A DNA stretch of 64,000 bases from Talpa occidentalis. Lineage: Eukaryota > Chordata > Mammalia > Eulipotyphla > Talpidae. The notes under the pieces are model-generated. The model was not told the origin of the DNA. It was given only the letters and a program-made list of their open reading frames with translations, and ran no database searches. The stretch covers positions 111,820,734 through 111,884,733 of the forward strand of contig NW_023605305.1 in NCBI RefSeq assembly GCF_014898055.3, written 5' to 3'. The stretch's first letter is position 1; every line of letters begins with the position of its first letter. The translations under genes were made by a program, and so were the position numbers. Positions 22,721 through 34,079 of this stretch are shown piece by piece.

Positions 22721-25700
22721 AAATTTCGGTTGACTGAAAATTAAAAATCGAACACTGTATCCACCATTCTTCTTATTGTCCCTCATATCCCTGTTCTATA
22801 TACTTAACTATTCAGCTTAAGGATGACTTTATTTTCTTTGATAATTCCATCATTTCCCAAACTATCCTCTTGAGCAGTCCCATATTTGATTTTTCTTAGA
22901 GAAGATTTTGATAGTTAGTAGAGTTGAAATTGACTTAGTACAAATAGACTGTTTTAGAACAAAATCTACAGTGTCAGAATAAGAGTTTGTTTTTAATATC
23001 AGTCAATACCCTCAACACCATCTGTTCCACTGTCTCAGCCTAACAGACTCATCATTTCTCCCTGTGCTAGTTCATCTCACAGCCCCCCGTCCATCAGTCC
23101 TCACCAAACCCATGCCTCATTCTGGGGCAATAGGTCTGATTTTGATACTCATCTATATTCAGAAGATGGTTTGAAATATCAGACACTGTCCCTAGGGTTT
23201 TCTCATTATTTCCTAAGTGCGTTAAACTCCTGGGGATTAGAACCATTTCATACATTGTGGCATATTTTCTCCCATCTTTGTTTCCTGTCTTTTCCAGCAC
23301 CTGGCCCTGAACACTGTGTGTTCACAGTGCACTCAATAAATACTAGTTGAATTGAATTCCCTAAACCATACTAATTATTCATTCAGCTCAAGTCCCTGTG
23401 TCGTTGTAGAATGATGGATTTCCAGACACCAGGACTGAGGGTCAATTCAAATCTCCTGAGAGTCTATTGGATTTTCAGTTGATGGCACCTTCCCCCTCTT
23501 TCCACTGGTACATAGGGGCACAGCATTATGCCACCCAGCACTTCTAGGCAGCTGCCCTGCATTTTATGCCATCCCTAGAATTAGTCCTAAAGGCAGCCAT
23601 GAACATAAACCCACTTTTTTTTCCTAAATTCTGTCAACAAAAGGGCCAATGAATGTCAAATTAATGACTCATTGAAAGTCCACTGCATCCTGTCTCTGAC
23701 TTCTTGGAGGAAGCAGACCCCAGGTTTCCGAGAACACTCAGCAGTTTCTCCACTGAGCACTGTTTGCAAAAGCGACAATGTCTCCATTATTAAAGGTCCC
23801 AGGCTCTTGAAAGCATCCTGGTGTAGGGTATTTAAGCTGTGGCATGGTCTCACACCATGGCTCTCACTTGCTTTTTCTTATGGGATGTGATGGTGCAGGT
23901 ACAAACAAGAAAGATTTATTGCCTAACAGAGGACACTTCTTATTATTGAGATCAGCTTTGTTACTCTTTTGAATAAACTGGCGAAACGGCAGTGCCATGT
24001 GTACTGAGAACCCCAAAGTAAGAGGAAAACTGCAGAAGTCATAACACATATAAATGCTGAAATGTGTTCAATGAATCCCTAGAGACCTCAGGGCCACCCA
24101 GGAACTTCTAAGAAGATGCAAGAATCTTTCCAAACAGTGCTGGGTGATAAACACAAACCATCTGACCTAATTAAGATAAATCCTTTAAACTGAGATTTTT
24201 CAGCATTGCTGGTAATGCTATGAATTGTGAGCACCAAATTCTAGTTTCTCATAGCGAAGCATGAGACATGAGGTTTGTACAAACAAACTGTTACTGTTGG
24301 GGGAGCTGATAGAGACCTCATTAGTTAAATATCTGCCTTATACATGAGGGCATCAACTTGTGTCTTACTAATATTTTAATAGTTTCAATAAAAAACATTG
24401 TGGTGATGTGCAAGGCATGTCACTGGACTTAGAGCTGCAGAGGGTGTCAGACGAAATCAAAACAAGGGTGGAATCATTATGAAAAACAACTTAGTTTTAC
24501 CATTTTGAAACTGAATGCACCTCTGTCAGAGACTAGAGCTAGGCTATATGAAACTTTGTAAAAGGTCATAGATTAAAACATTCCAATATCAAAGTTACCA
24601 TACAGTTGAAATGTATTTTCTTCCAAATAATAGATACTTGTATTATCTGAGTTCATTTATTCATGCTTTCCATATAGAAGAATAACCAATTAAAGAAAGA
24701 CAGCAGTTACTAGGTCTTATTAATGATTCAAATTGGTGTCACAAGACACTTTATTCCCTTTTCATCGCTTGAATAGAATAGAGAGCATTGTTAGATTTAA
24801 AGATTGTTAGATTTAAAACAAGCCTTTTTTTAATTTATATTTTGTGATTTCCTATTCTTTGTAATTAGGATGTTCTTGAGCTCATGTCTCTAAAGCAAAA
24901 CCCAGACACCAAGCTGCTAAGTGAGATTCAAACTATCATCCAATCTTCTGATTTAAAGTTACTGTATCCATCAAAACAGCTTTACTCTTCACTGGTTTAA
25001 TTAACAAATAAATGGCAACAAATTTAAGTCAAAAACTTAAACCAGTAAAAATACTAGGAATTCTGATCAAGAATTTAAATTTGGAAAAAGGATTTATTGC
25101 TAGTAAAAGTATTTTTAAAGCAGTGGAATAAACTTCAGTTATGAAGTCCTCTGGGTTCTGGGCCCCTGAGTACGTCTTCATTGGGCCACTTTATGTATAA
25201 ATAATGTCATTTAATAGATCTGCAAAATTCTAAAACCGCATAACATGACATTTATGATTCATGTGACATTTTATATTTTCTAGGACATTTTCATATTCAT
25301 TATATCTTGTAATCAGAACAATCCTATGATGTAGAAAACAGCTCTTGGGGTGAGGTGGACAGTGGGCAGTGTGCCACGGAGCCAAGGATTTGTGTTGTGA
25401 CCTCAGAGGGGATGGGCAGAAGCAGCCGAGGAGGGGTGATGTGGGGTGTGTATGGCCTTGTGAATGGCAGTGGCATTGTGTCAGTGTGTCAATGGGCTGC
25501 TGACTTTCAGACAGAACCATTCCTTAAGGGCCATAAAGTGGCGTGGTAAGGAAAGGTGAAACTCGGGGGGCTCATTCTTTAACTTTCTGCTTGGGAAGGA
25601 GTCACTGTGAGTAAAAGCAAACCAAAGACACAAGGGGGATGGTGCTAGGAGCCGCTTTTGGGGAGCCCCCTCAAAGCTGGTTACAGTGATGTGGTTTCTC

Positions 25701-28007
25701 ATGGTGAGGGTCTCATCAAAGGGTTTTACCCAGAGCTGGGAAGAGCATGGCCCCTGCATATATGCACACGCTAAGAGTAGCAGGAATTTTTACACAGCTA
25801 AGACAAATTGTGTGAAAAGAGTGTTTAAAAAGCCCTGGAGTAGAACACCTGTATTTCAATGCAAGATAAGACTGAAGTCTGAAAGGGAGAAAATTCAGTA
25901 GGCAAAAAATACAACATTTAAGCACTTCCTGAGCACGGTTTCTGCTGTGTCATGGCCTGAACTCTCCATTAACAATCTGGGAGAAGTAAACTTCAAATAG
26001 TCTCCGTTCTCTCCCGGTATCACAACCATGTCAGGGTCCCGTGTGAGATTTAAACTGCAAGTCCAGGCAGGGGTCTTTTCCAGATTACTCAGCGCTTTTC
26101 TTACATATGAAAAAGTATTTGTGACGACGTTTAACATGTGTGCAAAGGGGGCTGAGACCAGCCTTGGAAAGACCTGCTCTGCAAGGTTGATGGTTGCCTG
26201 GCATCTGGGAGGGGCCTGGTAAACCTGCTCCTTGACTGATACAAAGTTTTTCTTACTAGTAAGGAAAACTGCTTGTGTAATCGGTGTGACTGGTGCTGTC
26301 TACCCACTTTCCTTGCGGGAGTTTGGAGTTTTGCAACGTGCAAGGTGGAGGGTGTCTTGTGACCAGCCCCCAATAAAAATGTTGAACACTGAGTCACTAA
26401 TGAGCTTCCTAAAAGGGAGCATTTCACATCTGTCCACCTTATTGCTGGAAGAATTAAACGTGTTTTATGTAATTCCACCGGGAAAGAGCCCTTGGAAGCT
26501 TGTGCCCGGTTGCCTCTGGACTTTGCCCCATCTTCTTTTCCCTCTGCTGATTTTACTTGGCATCCTTTGCTGCAATCAAGCAAAGCCACGAGCACATGTT
26601 GCTGAATATATGGAAACTCCTTGCAAATCACTCAGATTGGGGGTAATCTGGTGGACCACCTGAACCTGGGGGTGATCTGGCAGACATATCGCAAAAAGAG
26701 CAAAAATAATAGTGATGGATTTCAAGTCACTTTAAATCCTCTATTTCCATAGTTAGTTATTGATTCACATGATACTTATACAGAGTATCACAACTCAACA
26801 AGTACTAGGAGGTTTATAATAAAGAAAAACAAACTCTTGCTGACTTCTCTATATCCTTAATTGTACTTCCTATAGGAAAGCACTTCCTATAGGGCATAAT
26901 GTCCTTCAGACATTTCCTCTGGTATTATATTCATATTGATAGATACTATACTTAATATTTCTTGATTTTTTCAAGTTTGGGAATTATCTATTGCTTTCCT
27001 TGTATGGAAAACAAGTATTTAACTATCTTACAACCATCCTTCCCCACTACAAGATACCCACACAAATTTTATCTAACTCCATTCATGTATTATGGCTTTA
27101 TTGTAGCACGATTTTTGGTTAAAATGCACTGTCTCTGTAAGGGGATAGTAGTTGCCTTGCTGAGGAGTAGAACTATTAAGGGGTGGTGGCTAAGTCTGGC
27201 CATCCCTACTTTCCCCAACCAGGGGCATTATAGTGTCATTCTAGAACCTTCCATTGAGAAAGCCTAATATCAAGATGGTTGAGAAAAAATGTTCACAGGG
27301 CCCAGCTCCATTATCACAAATTAGGGCAAAGAAGGGTGGATTTGGAAGTGAGAGGCAACAAATTGATAACTGGCTCATCCAGCCTTCACTGGTCTGGTAT
27401 CTCTGAGTTTTTTCAGTTTCTAGAGCATCAATCTTTGGTCTCATGGTGCGGTAGAAGGACCAGAGATCTGACTGGTACTCACATAGACTGTGAATCCACG
27501 CACCTCTTCAGCCCCACCCATCATCCCTGCCTTCAGTGGTTTCTGGTCTGACCTCTGAACCTCCAGGAGGCTCACTTGCACCAACTGGCTTCTCATAGTT
27601 TCTTCCCCTGTTCATTGTTCGCTGGTGTTTCTTCTTCCTTGAACAGCATCATCATTTACCACTTTCTGATTCCCAAGATCTTGCTGATATCTCTCTTCTG
27701 TCATCTGTTCTCCTCTTTTTCATTGTTCTTATGGATTTATGCCTTTCACAAAAATCTATTTCCTGCCTTTTTTATCTTTTGGAATTTCATGTGGGATGAA
27801 GATAACTGTATCTTTGATTCCCCATGTTTAACTCACTAATATTTTACTGAATGTTTAAGTACTTATTCATAACTTAGGTAAAAGTAGTTAGACTAAACAA
27901 CGATTAATACATCATTTTTGTTTGAAATGTATTAAATTTATATTCAGGAATATGTAATTTTGTAGGTACTTGGGTATGTACTTCTTCAAAACTTACTCTA
28001 TGATTGT
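22720..28007. other. long intergenic stretch without recent insertions
   Basis: About 5.3 kb without SINE or young L1 copies. Only a weak L2/MIR 3' end at 23220-23362 is recognisable. Small direct repeats occur at 24787-24818 (attgttagatttaaa twice) and 26869-26901 (cacttcctatagg-like twice). No exon with convincing coding potential was found. The lack of insertions could reflect conserved regulatory sequence. Confidence 0.45.
23220..23362 (+). repeat. L2/MIR 3' end
   Basis: The stretch 'ttttccagcacctggccctgaac...gtgcactcaataaatactagttgaa' follows the L2-type end 'cagcacctggcac...gtgctcaataaatg.ttgttgaa'. Confidence 0.5.
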
Positions 28008-28192
28008 CAAAGACTGGTCCCAGAAACACAAGCAGCAAAACCAACTTATGGTATTTATTGGAAATCTACATGTGAATCTATCCTAGATTTTATGCATCAG
28101 ACTCTTTGGAGGTTGAGCCAACTAGACTGTATTTTAAATATATTTCTTGGATGATTGACAATCCCAGAGTTTGAGAACCACTATTCCATTTA
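28008..28192 (-). mobile_element. MER5A (hAT-Charlie nonautonomous DNA transposon)
   Basis: The block order 'agactggtcccagaaacacaagcagc', 'gaaatctacatgtgaatc' and the end 'cccagagtttgagaaccact' is reverse-complement MER5A with its characteristic terminal 'tttgagaaccactg'. Confidence 0.65.
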
Positions 28193-30529
28193 GTGTTATT
28201 AAGGAGTGATGGAATTTTTTCATGTGGTATTTTGGTGAAAAAACTACAACATACTAGAGCAGTTAGAAATGACTCTCAAATAAGTACCATTTATTTGTTT
28301 TCTTGCTTTCCTGTCCGTTCCTAATTAAGCCTGGCCCGTTAACCTAAATAGCCATGAATGAAAAGTGCTGGCTTTCTTGTGTTGTTTTTCAGTTGAAATC
28401 AAAGCGGGTGAGAATTCCTGGATTCCTGTGGGCCAGCCCCACAGTCAGACCCATGAAAATGACAGTCTAATCCACTCCATTAGACTGTGGATAAAAATGA
28501 ATGCATGTTCCAAGGCCTTGATGAACTAAACCAAATATGCGAAGTGAAACTCTGCATTAGTCTTTTGTTCCGCTAACGTGTAGCTGACTGTAAATTGGAA
28601 ATCAATCTTCAGCAGTTCCAGGAAGGCCTGCAGGTACTGAGCCACCTCCACCTTTTACGCTCCAGGCCTAAATTGCACAGTGGCAGGTTTTATTCTGAAG
28701 AAACATAGCTTTCCTCAAGATGATTTCCTTTTCTAATACAATAATAACATTAATGTGCTTTCTGCTTATGAAAGTAATATATGCTAAATGAAGAAAATTT
28801 AGAAAATTGAGAATAAAATTCAGCATAATCCCAGAGATAGCCAGCATTGATATGTTCATATATTTTCATTTAGCCTTTTTTCTGCATTTATGTATTTTAC
28901 ACGGTTGAGATAATGTCTTTCAGCTGGTTGTGCATCTTGCGTGTTTTTCACCTAACATTTTGTAAGCATATCTCCACATAATTAAAGTTCTTCATAAACA
29001 CTTTTAAAGGTTGTATATCATTAAATTGTACAACTATACTTTCATTTATCGACTCCCCAATTGCTGGAGACTTACATTGTTTCTAATTTTTTATTAAAAA
29101 CAACATGATATGAATCTTTGTATATGAATTAGGCACCATGTTTCTAGTCTCTTCCTAAGAATACATTCCTAGAGGTCACTGAAATTCAAGGCTCTGAGAG
29201 CTGTGACACTATTTTCCAGAGAAGTCTCAAACCACACTCTCCCAGCAAAGGAATGAGAGTATTCTTCTCACGACTCTCAACAGAGCTGGAGATTATAAAT
29301 ATTTATTAATGAAAATAAGTTGCTTAAAAATATATTATCAAAAGACATACTAAAAAATCACTCGTCTCCTGGCCCACTCTATCCTACCCTCCTGCTACAG
29401 CCCACGCACAACCCTCTCTCAATATTTCTAGCTATCATTTTATGTGCTTACTGCAAATAATGTGTTTATCTATAATTTTGAAATTGTAAACATTACCTAT
29501 TCACTTACTGCTAAAATACATCAGGATTCAACTCACTTATGCCAACTCCCCCATTGCTAATTTCATTTCCACATCCTCCCAATAATCAGAGATACTGTGT
29601 TTAGTTTAATCAATAATAACTCAATAATTAATTGAGCAATATAGCAATATCTTATTGTTTTTCTTATTAATATATTTAGTAAAAATTGCTGTTGATACTC
29701 AACAAAACCACGGGTGCTCAGGGACCCCAAACTGGTAAGAGGAAAACCCGTGTTGCCCATTCTCAGGGTTCAGAGCTGTGCAAATAAAAGCAAATTGATC
29801 AGCTCTAAGAGCTCAAAGATTTCTAATGGGTTAGGGTTCGAATAGAAAGAGAGAGGAGTAAGGGGAACAATTTCAAAGGGACTCATGATAAAACCCTAAA
29901 CTCAACCAGAAGAGAGTAGCCAAGGCCGAAGACCAGAGCCACCCGGAGAACCAATCCTGGCTCGTCCCAGCAGGACACACAAGCAAGAGGTCATACTGCT
30001 GGCAGGAGGGAAGGAGAAAAACAAAGCTTAAAATGCAACTCCTAGGCTGAAACTGCCAGGAACTCAAGATGAGGCTGCCAGGTAGCTCAGGAAAGCCGCC
30101 TGCGATCACTGCCACCTGAAAAAATGCTTAAGCTGGAAAAGACAGAGCAGGACCACATGTGCTCAGTGTCTGAAGTCCAACATGGCTGCTGAGGCCCTCC
30201 CCTATTTGCCAGCAGCACCCCTCCCCATTCCGGATGTCAGATTCAAAGCATACCAGGGGCTGTAGTGCTTGGCATGCAGAGATGCGGGAAGAGTCCGTTC
30301 CGGATGCCAGGGGATGGAATCTGGGGGGGGTCATTCACTGGAGATTGCTCCCTCTGCCTGCCCAGTGCCCCACCCGACCCTGGCCTTAACACCGTATCCT
30401 CTTACATTGCTAAAATTAATACAATGGATTATTGTAAGTATGTAAGAGCTATTAAACCCAGACCTACATTGTGTATTAATATTACACTAACTTTTCTGTC
30501 CCTTTTGTTTGGGCTGCCATTTCTTTTTG
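28193..30529. other. intergenic, one possible old L1 3' region
   Basis: The stretch 28880-29130 (gtttttcacctaacattttg, ttgtatatcattaaattgtac, ccaattgctggagacttacattg) has the order of a widespread old L1-type 3' sequence on the minus strand. The rest is unassigned and has no exons. Confidence 0.4.
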
Positions 30530-30669
30530 ATTTTTTTTTCAGTTTAGAGATATTCTTTATTGTTTCTTTTTTAAAAGCTTATATGCTCATTAATATTCTC
30601 CTTTACAATTAAATATTCCCCTTCCTATTTGAAATTTATGAGGTTTTCCTTCTTTCTAGGTTTTTATGC

Positions 30670-31020
30670 TTTTGAAAAATACCTGATATAATGTTGGTTT
30701 ACTGCACATGTTTTAGGGATACAGGTCCACACCTCCCCAATGTCTGCTATCACAGTACACCCAAGTCCAAAGAACCAATAACCCTCCCCCACAGTCCACT
30801 GAGACCATCCCCTTTGCTCCCACCCCCTGGGTCGGCCTCTCTAAGTGCCAATTCTTACATCATCTTCTTTTGCCACCGTTCCATCACTTTAAAGGCACCA
30901 TTATATCAGGTACCCCGTGGAGTTCCCCATTTCCCGAAGACCTCCCTGCCCAAGTTCTTCAAGACGCATCAGGAATCAAATTGTCTTCTAACTATATTTC
31001 TAATTAATCCTCGGGTTTTT
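30670..31020 (-). mobile_element. L1 3' end (old)
   Basis: The order 'acctgatataatgttggtttactgcac...ttttagggatacaggtccacac' is the reverse complement of an L1MA-type 3' UTR ('ttgaggtaatattggtttacaac...tttcaggtgtaca'). A-rich sequence with a reversed AATAAA lies upstream at 30531-30562 and may be this element's tail or a separate retrocopy. Confidence 0.55.
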
Positions 31021-31202
31021 AATTCTCCAGCTCCTTTCTGTAATCTTTGGCATGGAGGTGAGGTGGGGCCAGTGAGTGTCCATCTGTTCTCCATCCTACG
31101 GTGGCTTTGTGGGCACCCTAAGCTCTGGCTTCTGGCCACCTGCTGCATCAGTCGCTCCTCGGGAATGTTGTTCCGATTCTTTGCCCTCAGAGAGTCCTGG
31201 CC

Positions 31203-31400
31203 CAGCGGTTGTCAACTGAGGACGAATTTGCTCCCTAGGGAACATTTGGCAATATCCGCAGACACTGTTGGTTGTCGTAATTAGGATTGATCGTGGTGGG
31301 TGGGGGTTGGTTGCTGCTGGCATGTAGTGGGCTGAACTCTGAGATGCGACAAACATCCTCCAGTGCACGGGATGGCCCCTGCAAAAGAGTTGTCATCTTA
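31203..31400 (+). mobile_element. MER20 (hAT-Charlie DNA transposon)
   Basis: The blocks 'cagcggttgtcaactgagg', 'gggaacatttggcaatatc', 'actgttggttgtcg', 'gctggcatgtagtggg' and 'aaacatcctccagtgcacggga' follow the MER20 consensus in order. It is nearly full length at the left end and eroded at the right. Confidence 0.8.
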
Positions 31401-31923
31401 ATAGCATGCAGGAGAGGACATCAACAATATATTTAAATTGACTTCTTTTCAGCACTCAATCTCATGGAAATTCAGTTTCTATATTTCTAAAATAGGATTA
31501 ATATTTAGGACTATTTTAGGACTATTATGCCTAAAGGAGATGATAAATGGACAAATCATTAAAATTCTTCAAAGCTACTCAGAAGTTATAATTAACTTTT
31601 TGGATAGTTTAACAGATATAAAATGCGATCTTGTTTAAATTTACATTTCTTTGTGGTAAGGCAGAAATATTTTTATAAATTAATTTTGCAATTTGCATCA
31701 TTCCATTGTGATTTGTCTACTTAAATCCTTTACTGTATTAACATTTATTGATACTCCATGTTTCATTGCTCAACTGCTCTGGCCCCACCAGCCTAGGGCT
31801 GTACAATAAAGTCACATGCACTTATATACAAAATTATCACTCTGAGTCAGGACATTTCATATTAATAGAAGTTCACTGTTTTCCAGGCTTCCTTTCCCTA
31901 AGTACTACTGTGAAATCTGTTAT

Positions 31924-32000
31924 TAAAATGCCTATCGGCAAAAAAAAATAATAAAATAATAAAAAAATATATAAATAAAAAAATAAAATGCCTATCAGCA
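31924..32000 (+). mobile_element. orphan retrotransposon A-tail with target duplication
   Basis: A pure A/T-rich run at 31941-31983 lies between two copies of a 17-bp sequence, taaaatgcctatcggca (31924-31940) and taaaatgcctatcagca (31984-32000). This is the footprint of an L1-mediated insertion that kept only its A-rich tail. Confidence 0.7.
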
Positions 32001-32404
32001 GTAGTTGCTGCCCCCTGCCGGGAGAGCAGGAACTTGCAGACACCCCACACTACAGGATCTGCACCCTGTGGCTGTTCCTTCCATCTCTCCCTCCTGAGGG
32101 CCCTACCTGCTGGTTTTACAGGTCTCCATGTCACCTTTCCACCCTGGAAGCATTCCCTAGGGTGACATACAAACCCTGCAAGCCTGCCAAGAGGATCTTC
32201 AGCTGGGCATGTCCCTGTTCCTCTCCCAAGATCATTTTACTTCCCCGACATCCTGTGTAGGAATTGGCTAAGGTTCCCAGGTAGAGATGTCATCAATATA
32301 TGATGAAGATCTCACGTTCAAATCAATGAGGCTTGTCCCACAATGAAACTGCCCAAATCCCAGTTAGCTCTTTCAAGATAAGTGGCTGCTTAGTGGTCAC
32401 AATG

Positions 32405-32625
32405 ACATGTATTGAGTCCTTATCATGCACCCCATACAGCGCTCAGGACTTTGCGTGAGTGATTTTCTATTTATTCCTCATAACAATTAGGAGTTAGGTG
32501 CATTATTATTATAATTCCCATTTGTGAATGAGACTTCAACAGAGATGAGTGATTTGCCAAAAAACATAGAACCACGCTTCAAACTTAGAACCCTCAGAAC
32601 TATACAACCGGGATGTAATTTTGTT
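32405..32625 (-). repeat. MIR SINE
   Basis: The order 'gcctc/ataacaattagg-like', 'cattattattataattcccatttgtgaatgag', 'gagtgatttgcc', 'agaaccacgcttcaaac' is the reverse complement of MIR (tail, then CORE, then the B-box region). Confidence 0.65.
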
Positions 32626-32876
32626 CCCAGTGTGCACATGTTCTAGTCCTTTCCTTCAGGGTATACTTGGTGAGAATAGAGTAGGTAGGTGCCCACCCCC
32701 TCCTCCCTGAAGTTCTGCGCCCAGGTCAGAGTTCATGTCTTTACTCTCAATCAGAGCCCCCCAAGTCCATTAACACAGGTTATAGTTTTGAACTTCTCAG
32801 TGGGGTGGGGAGGGGGCACAGGCCAGGTCCTAATCCTCTTCTCCCAAGAGATGACTCTCCCATGCGTAATAAAACC

Positions 32877-33035
32877 CATACACGAATCAGTCCATCAGTG
32901 CAGAGGCAGATCTGGACCCAGGAGTCCATGGATGTGTTAAATGCCACCCTTTGGTTAAATGCCACCCTTTCCTAACACATCCATGGACTCCTGGGTCCAG
33001 ATCTGCCTCTGTACAGATGGACTGATTCGTGCATG
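32877..33035. repeat. long near-perfect inverted repeat (hairpin/cruciform)
   Basis: The left arm 32881-32939 and the right arm 32973-33031 are reverse complements over 59 bp with only two mismatches; the innermost 39 bp are perfect. Pairing extends about four more bases outward with one more mismatch. The spacer is 33 nt. The arms have no similarity to the window's SINE, L1 or LTR families. Transcribed, it would form a very stable hairpin. Confidence 0.95.
32937..32970 (+). repeat. 16-bp tandem duplication in the hairpin loop
   Basis: ttaaatgccacccttt occurs perfectly at 32937-32952 and 32955-32970 (period 18), overlapping the tip of the left arm and filling the spacer. Confidence 0.95.
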
Positions 33036-33083
33036 CCAGTCCTTACTAACCACTGATCCGAGTGCCAGCCCTTACTAACCACT
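33034..33083 (+). repeat. 21-bp direct repeat, period 29
   Basis: tgccagtccttactaaccact (33034-33054) recurs as tgccagcccttactaaccact (33063-33083), one mismatch, directly after the right arm of the inverted repeat. Confidence 0.9.
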
Positions 33084-33429
33084 CGTGTCCGATTACATAT
33101 GATCACTTTGTGCCTCGCGTATTGCTTTTTAAAATTGTTATTTTATTTTTTGTCAAGGTGTTATGATTTTCAAATGTCAGAACTCCTGGGGCAAAGGCAG
33201 GGAGCAGTCAAGCTCGATGGCCCCGTGTCTGTCTTAGGTGACTGTTCTGATGCCCCCGGTGTGACAGGCCCGGCACTAGCACAGAATCCAAATCAGAAAA
33301 GAAAGCAAAACATTTGGACATGACCCAGACACAGGTCCTGCTCTCCAGGGGGACCCTGGACTTCCCCCTTTCAGATTCCTGAGGCCTAATCACATCTCCT
33401 ATTGCCACTCCTTCGTTAATTGAGTTATG

Positions 33430-33780
33430 GAGTAAGTATTTATGTGCCCCTAAATTCACATGCTGAAATCTAATCCCCTATGTGATGGTATTAGGAGGTG
33501 GGGCGATAATTAAGTCGTGAGGGTGGATCCCTTAGGAATAGGGTTAGTGGCCGTACAAGAAGTTACAGGACTAGCGAACCCTCTTTCCACCATGTGAGAA
33601 TCCAATGAAAAGGCAGCTGTTTGCAACCCAGGAAGGGGTCCTTGCCAGAACCTACCACACTGGCAACCTAATCTTGGACTTTCAGTCTCCAGGACTGTAG
33701 GAGAGAAATTTCTGCTGATTGTCAGTTGCCCAGTCTAAGGTATTGGGTTATAGCCATCCCAACTGACTAAGATTATACCA
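33430..33780 (+). mobile_element. MST/MLT1-type LTR (ERVL-MaLR)
   Basis: Blocks in order: 'cctaaattcacatgctgaaatc', 'tgtgatggtattaggaggtggggc', 'gtcgtgagggtggatccc', 'ccatgtgagaatcc', 'gaccta/agaacctaccacactggc-like', 'ctccaggactgtaggagag', 'gcccagtctaaggtattggg', ending 'actgactaagat'. This is the plus-strand MaLR LTR order. Confidence 0.8.
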
Positions 33781-33989
33781 TAAACAGAAAGAACTAGGGA
33801 CATGATCTCTCTGCTGATTTACATCTGCTGCAAAATGCAGTCATGGATTAGGCTTTTATATGGGTCAGGCTATCAGCTCACCTCATTAACCTTGAGAAGA
33901 AAGACCTAGGTTGAAATTGGAAATTTTGGTTCAGGGAAAGGTCATTTTAAGGTCTTCAAAACCATTGCTGTGAGTGGAGGCTCCACAGC

Positions 33990-34075
33990 AATTTGAATCC
34001 TGGCTGTGCTTATTAGCTGTAGCCTGAATCTAGGCAAGGCACTGAAGTTCCTTCCCTGGGGGATGGTAATGACCC
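33990..34075 (+). repeat. MIR SINE fragment
   Basis: The stretch 'caatttgaatcctggctgtgcttattagctgtagcctgaatctaggc' follows the MIR core 'gaatcccggctctgcc.cttactagctgtgtgacc.tgggc'. Confidence 0.65.
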
Positions 34076-34079
34076 CTCT

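Noticed and set aside
32877..33035. Calling the palindrome a microRNA gene
   Set aside because: The stem is long enough, but there is no evidence of transcription or processing, and the family is unknown. It is kept as a structural finding only.
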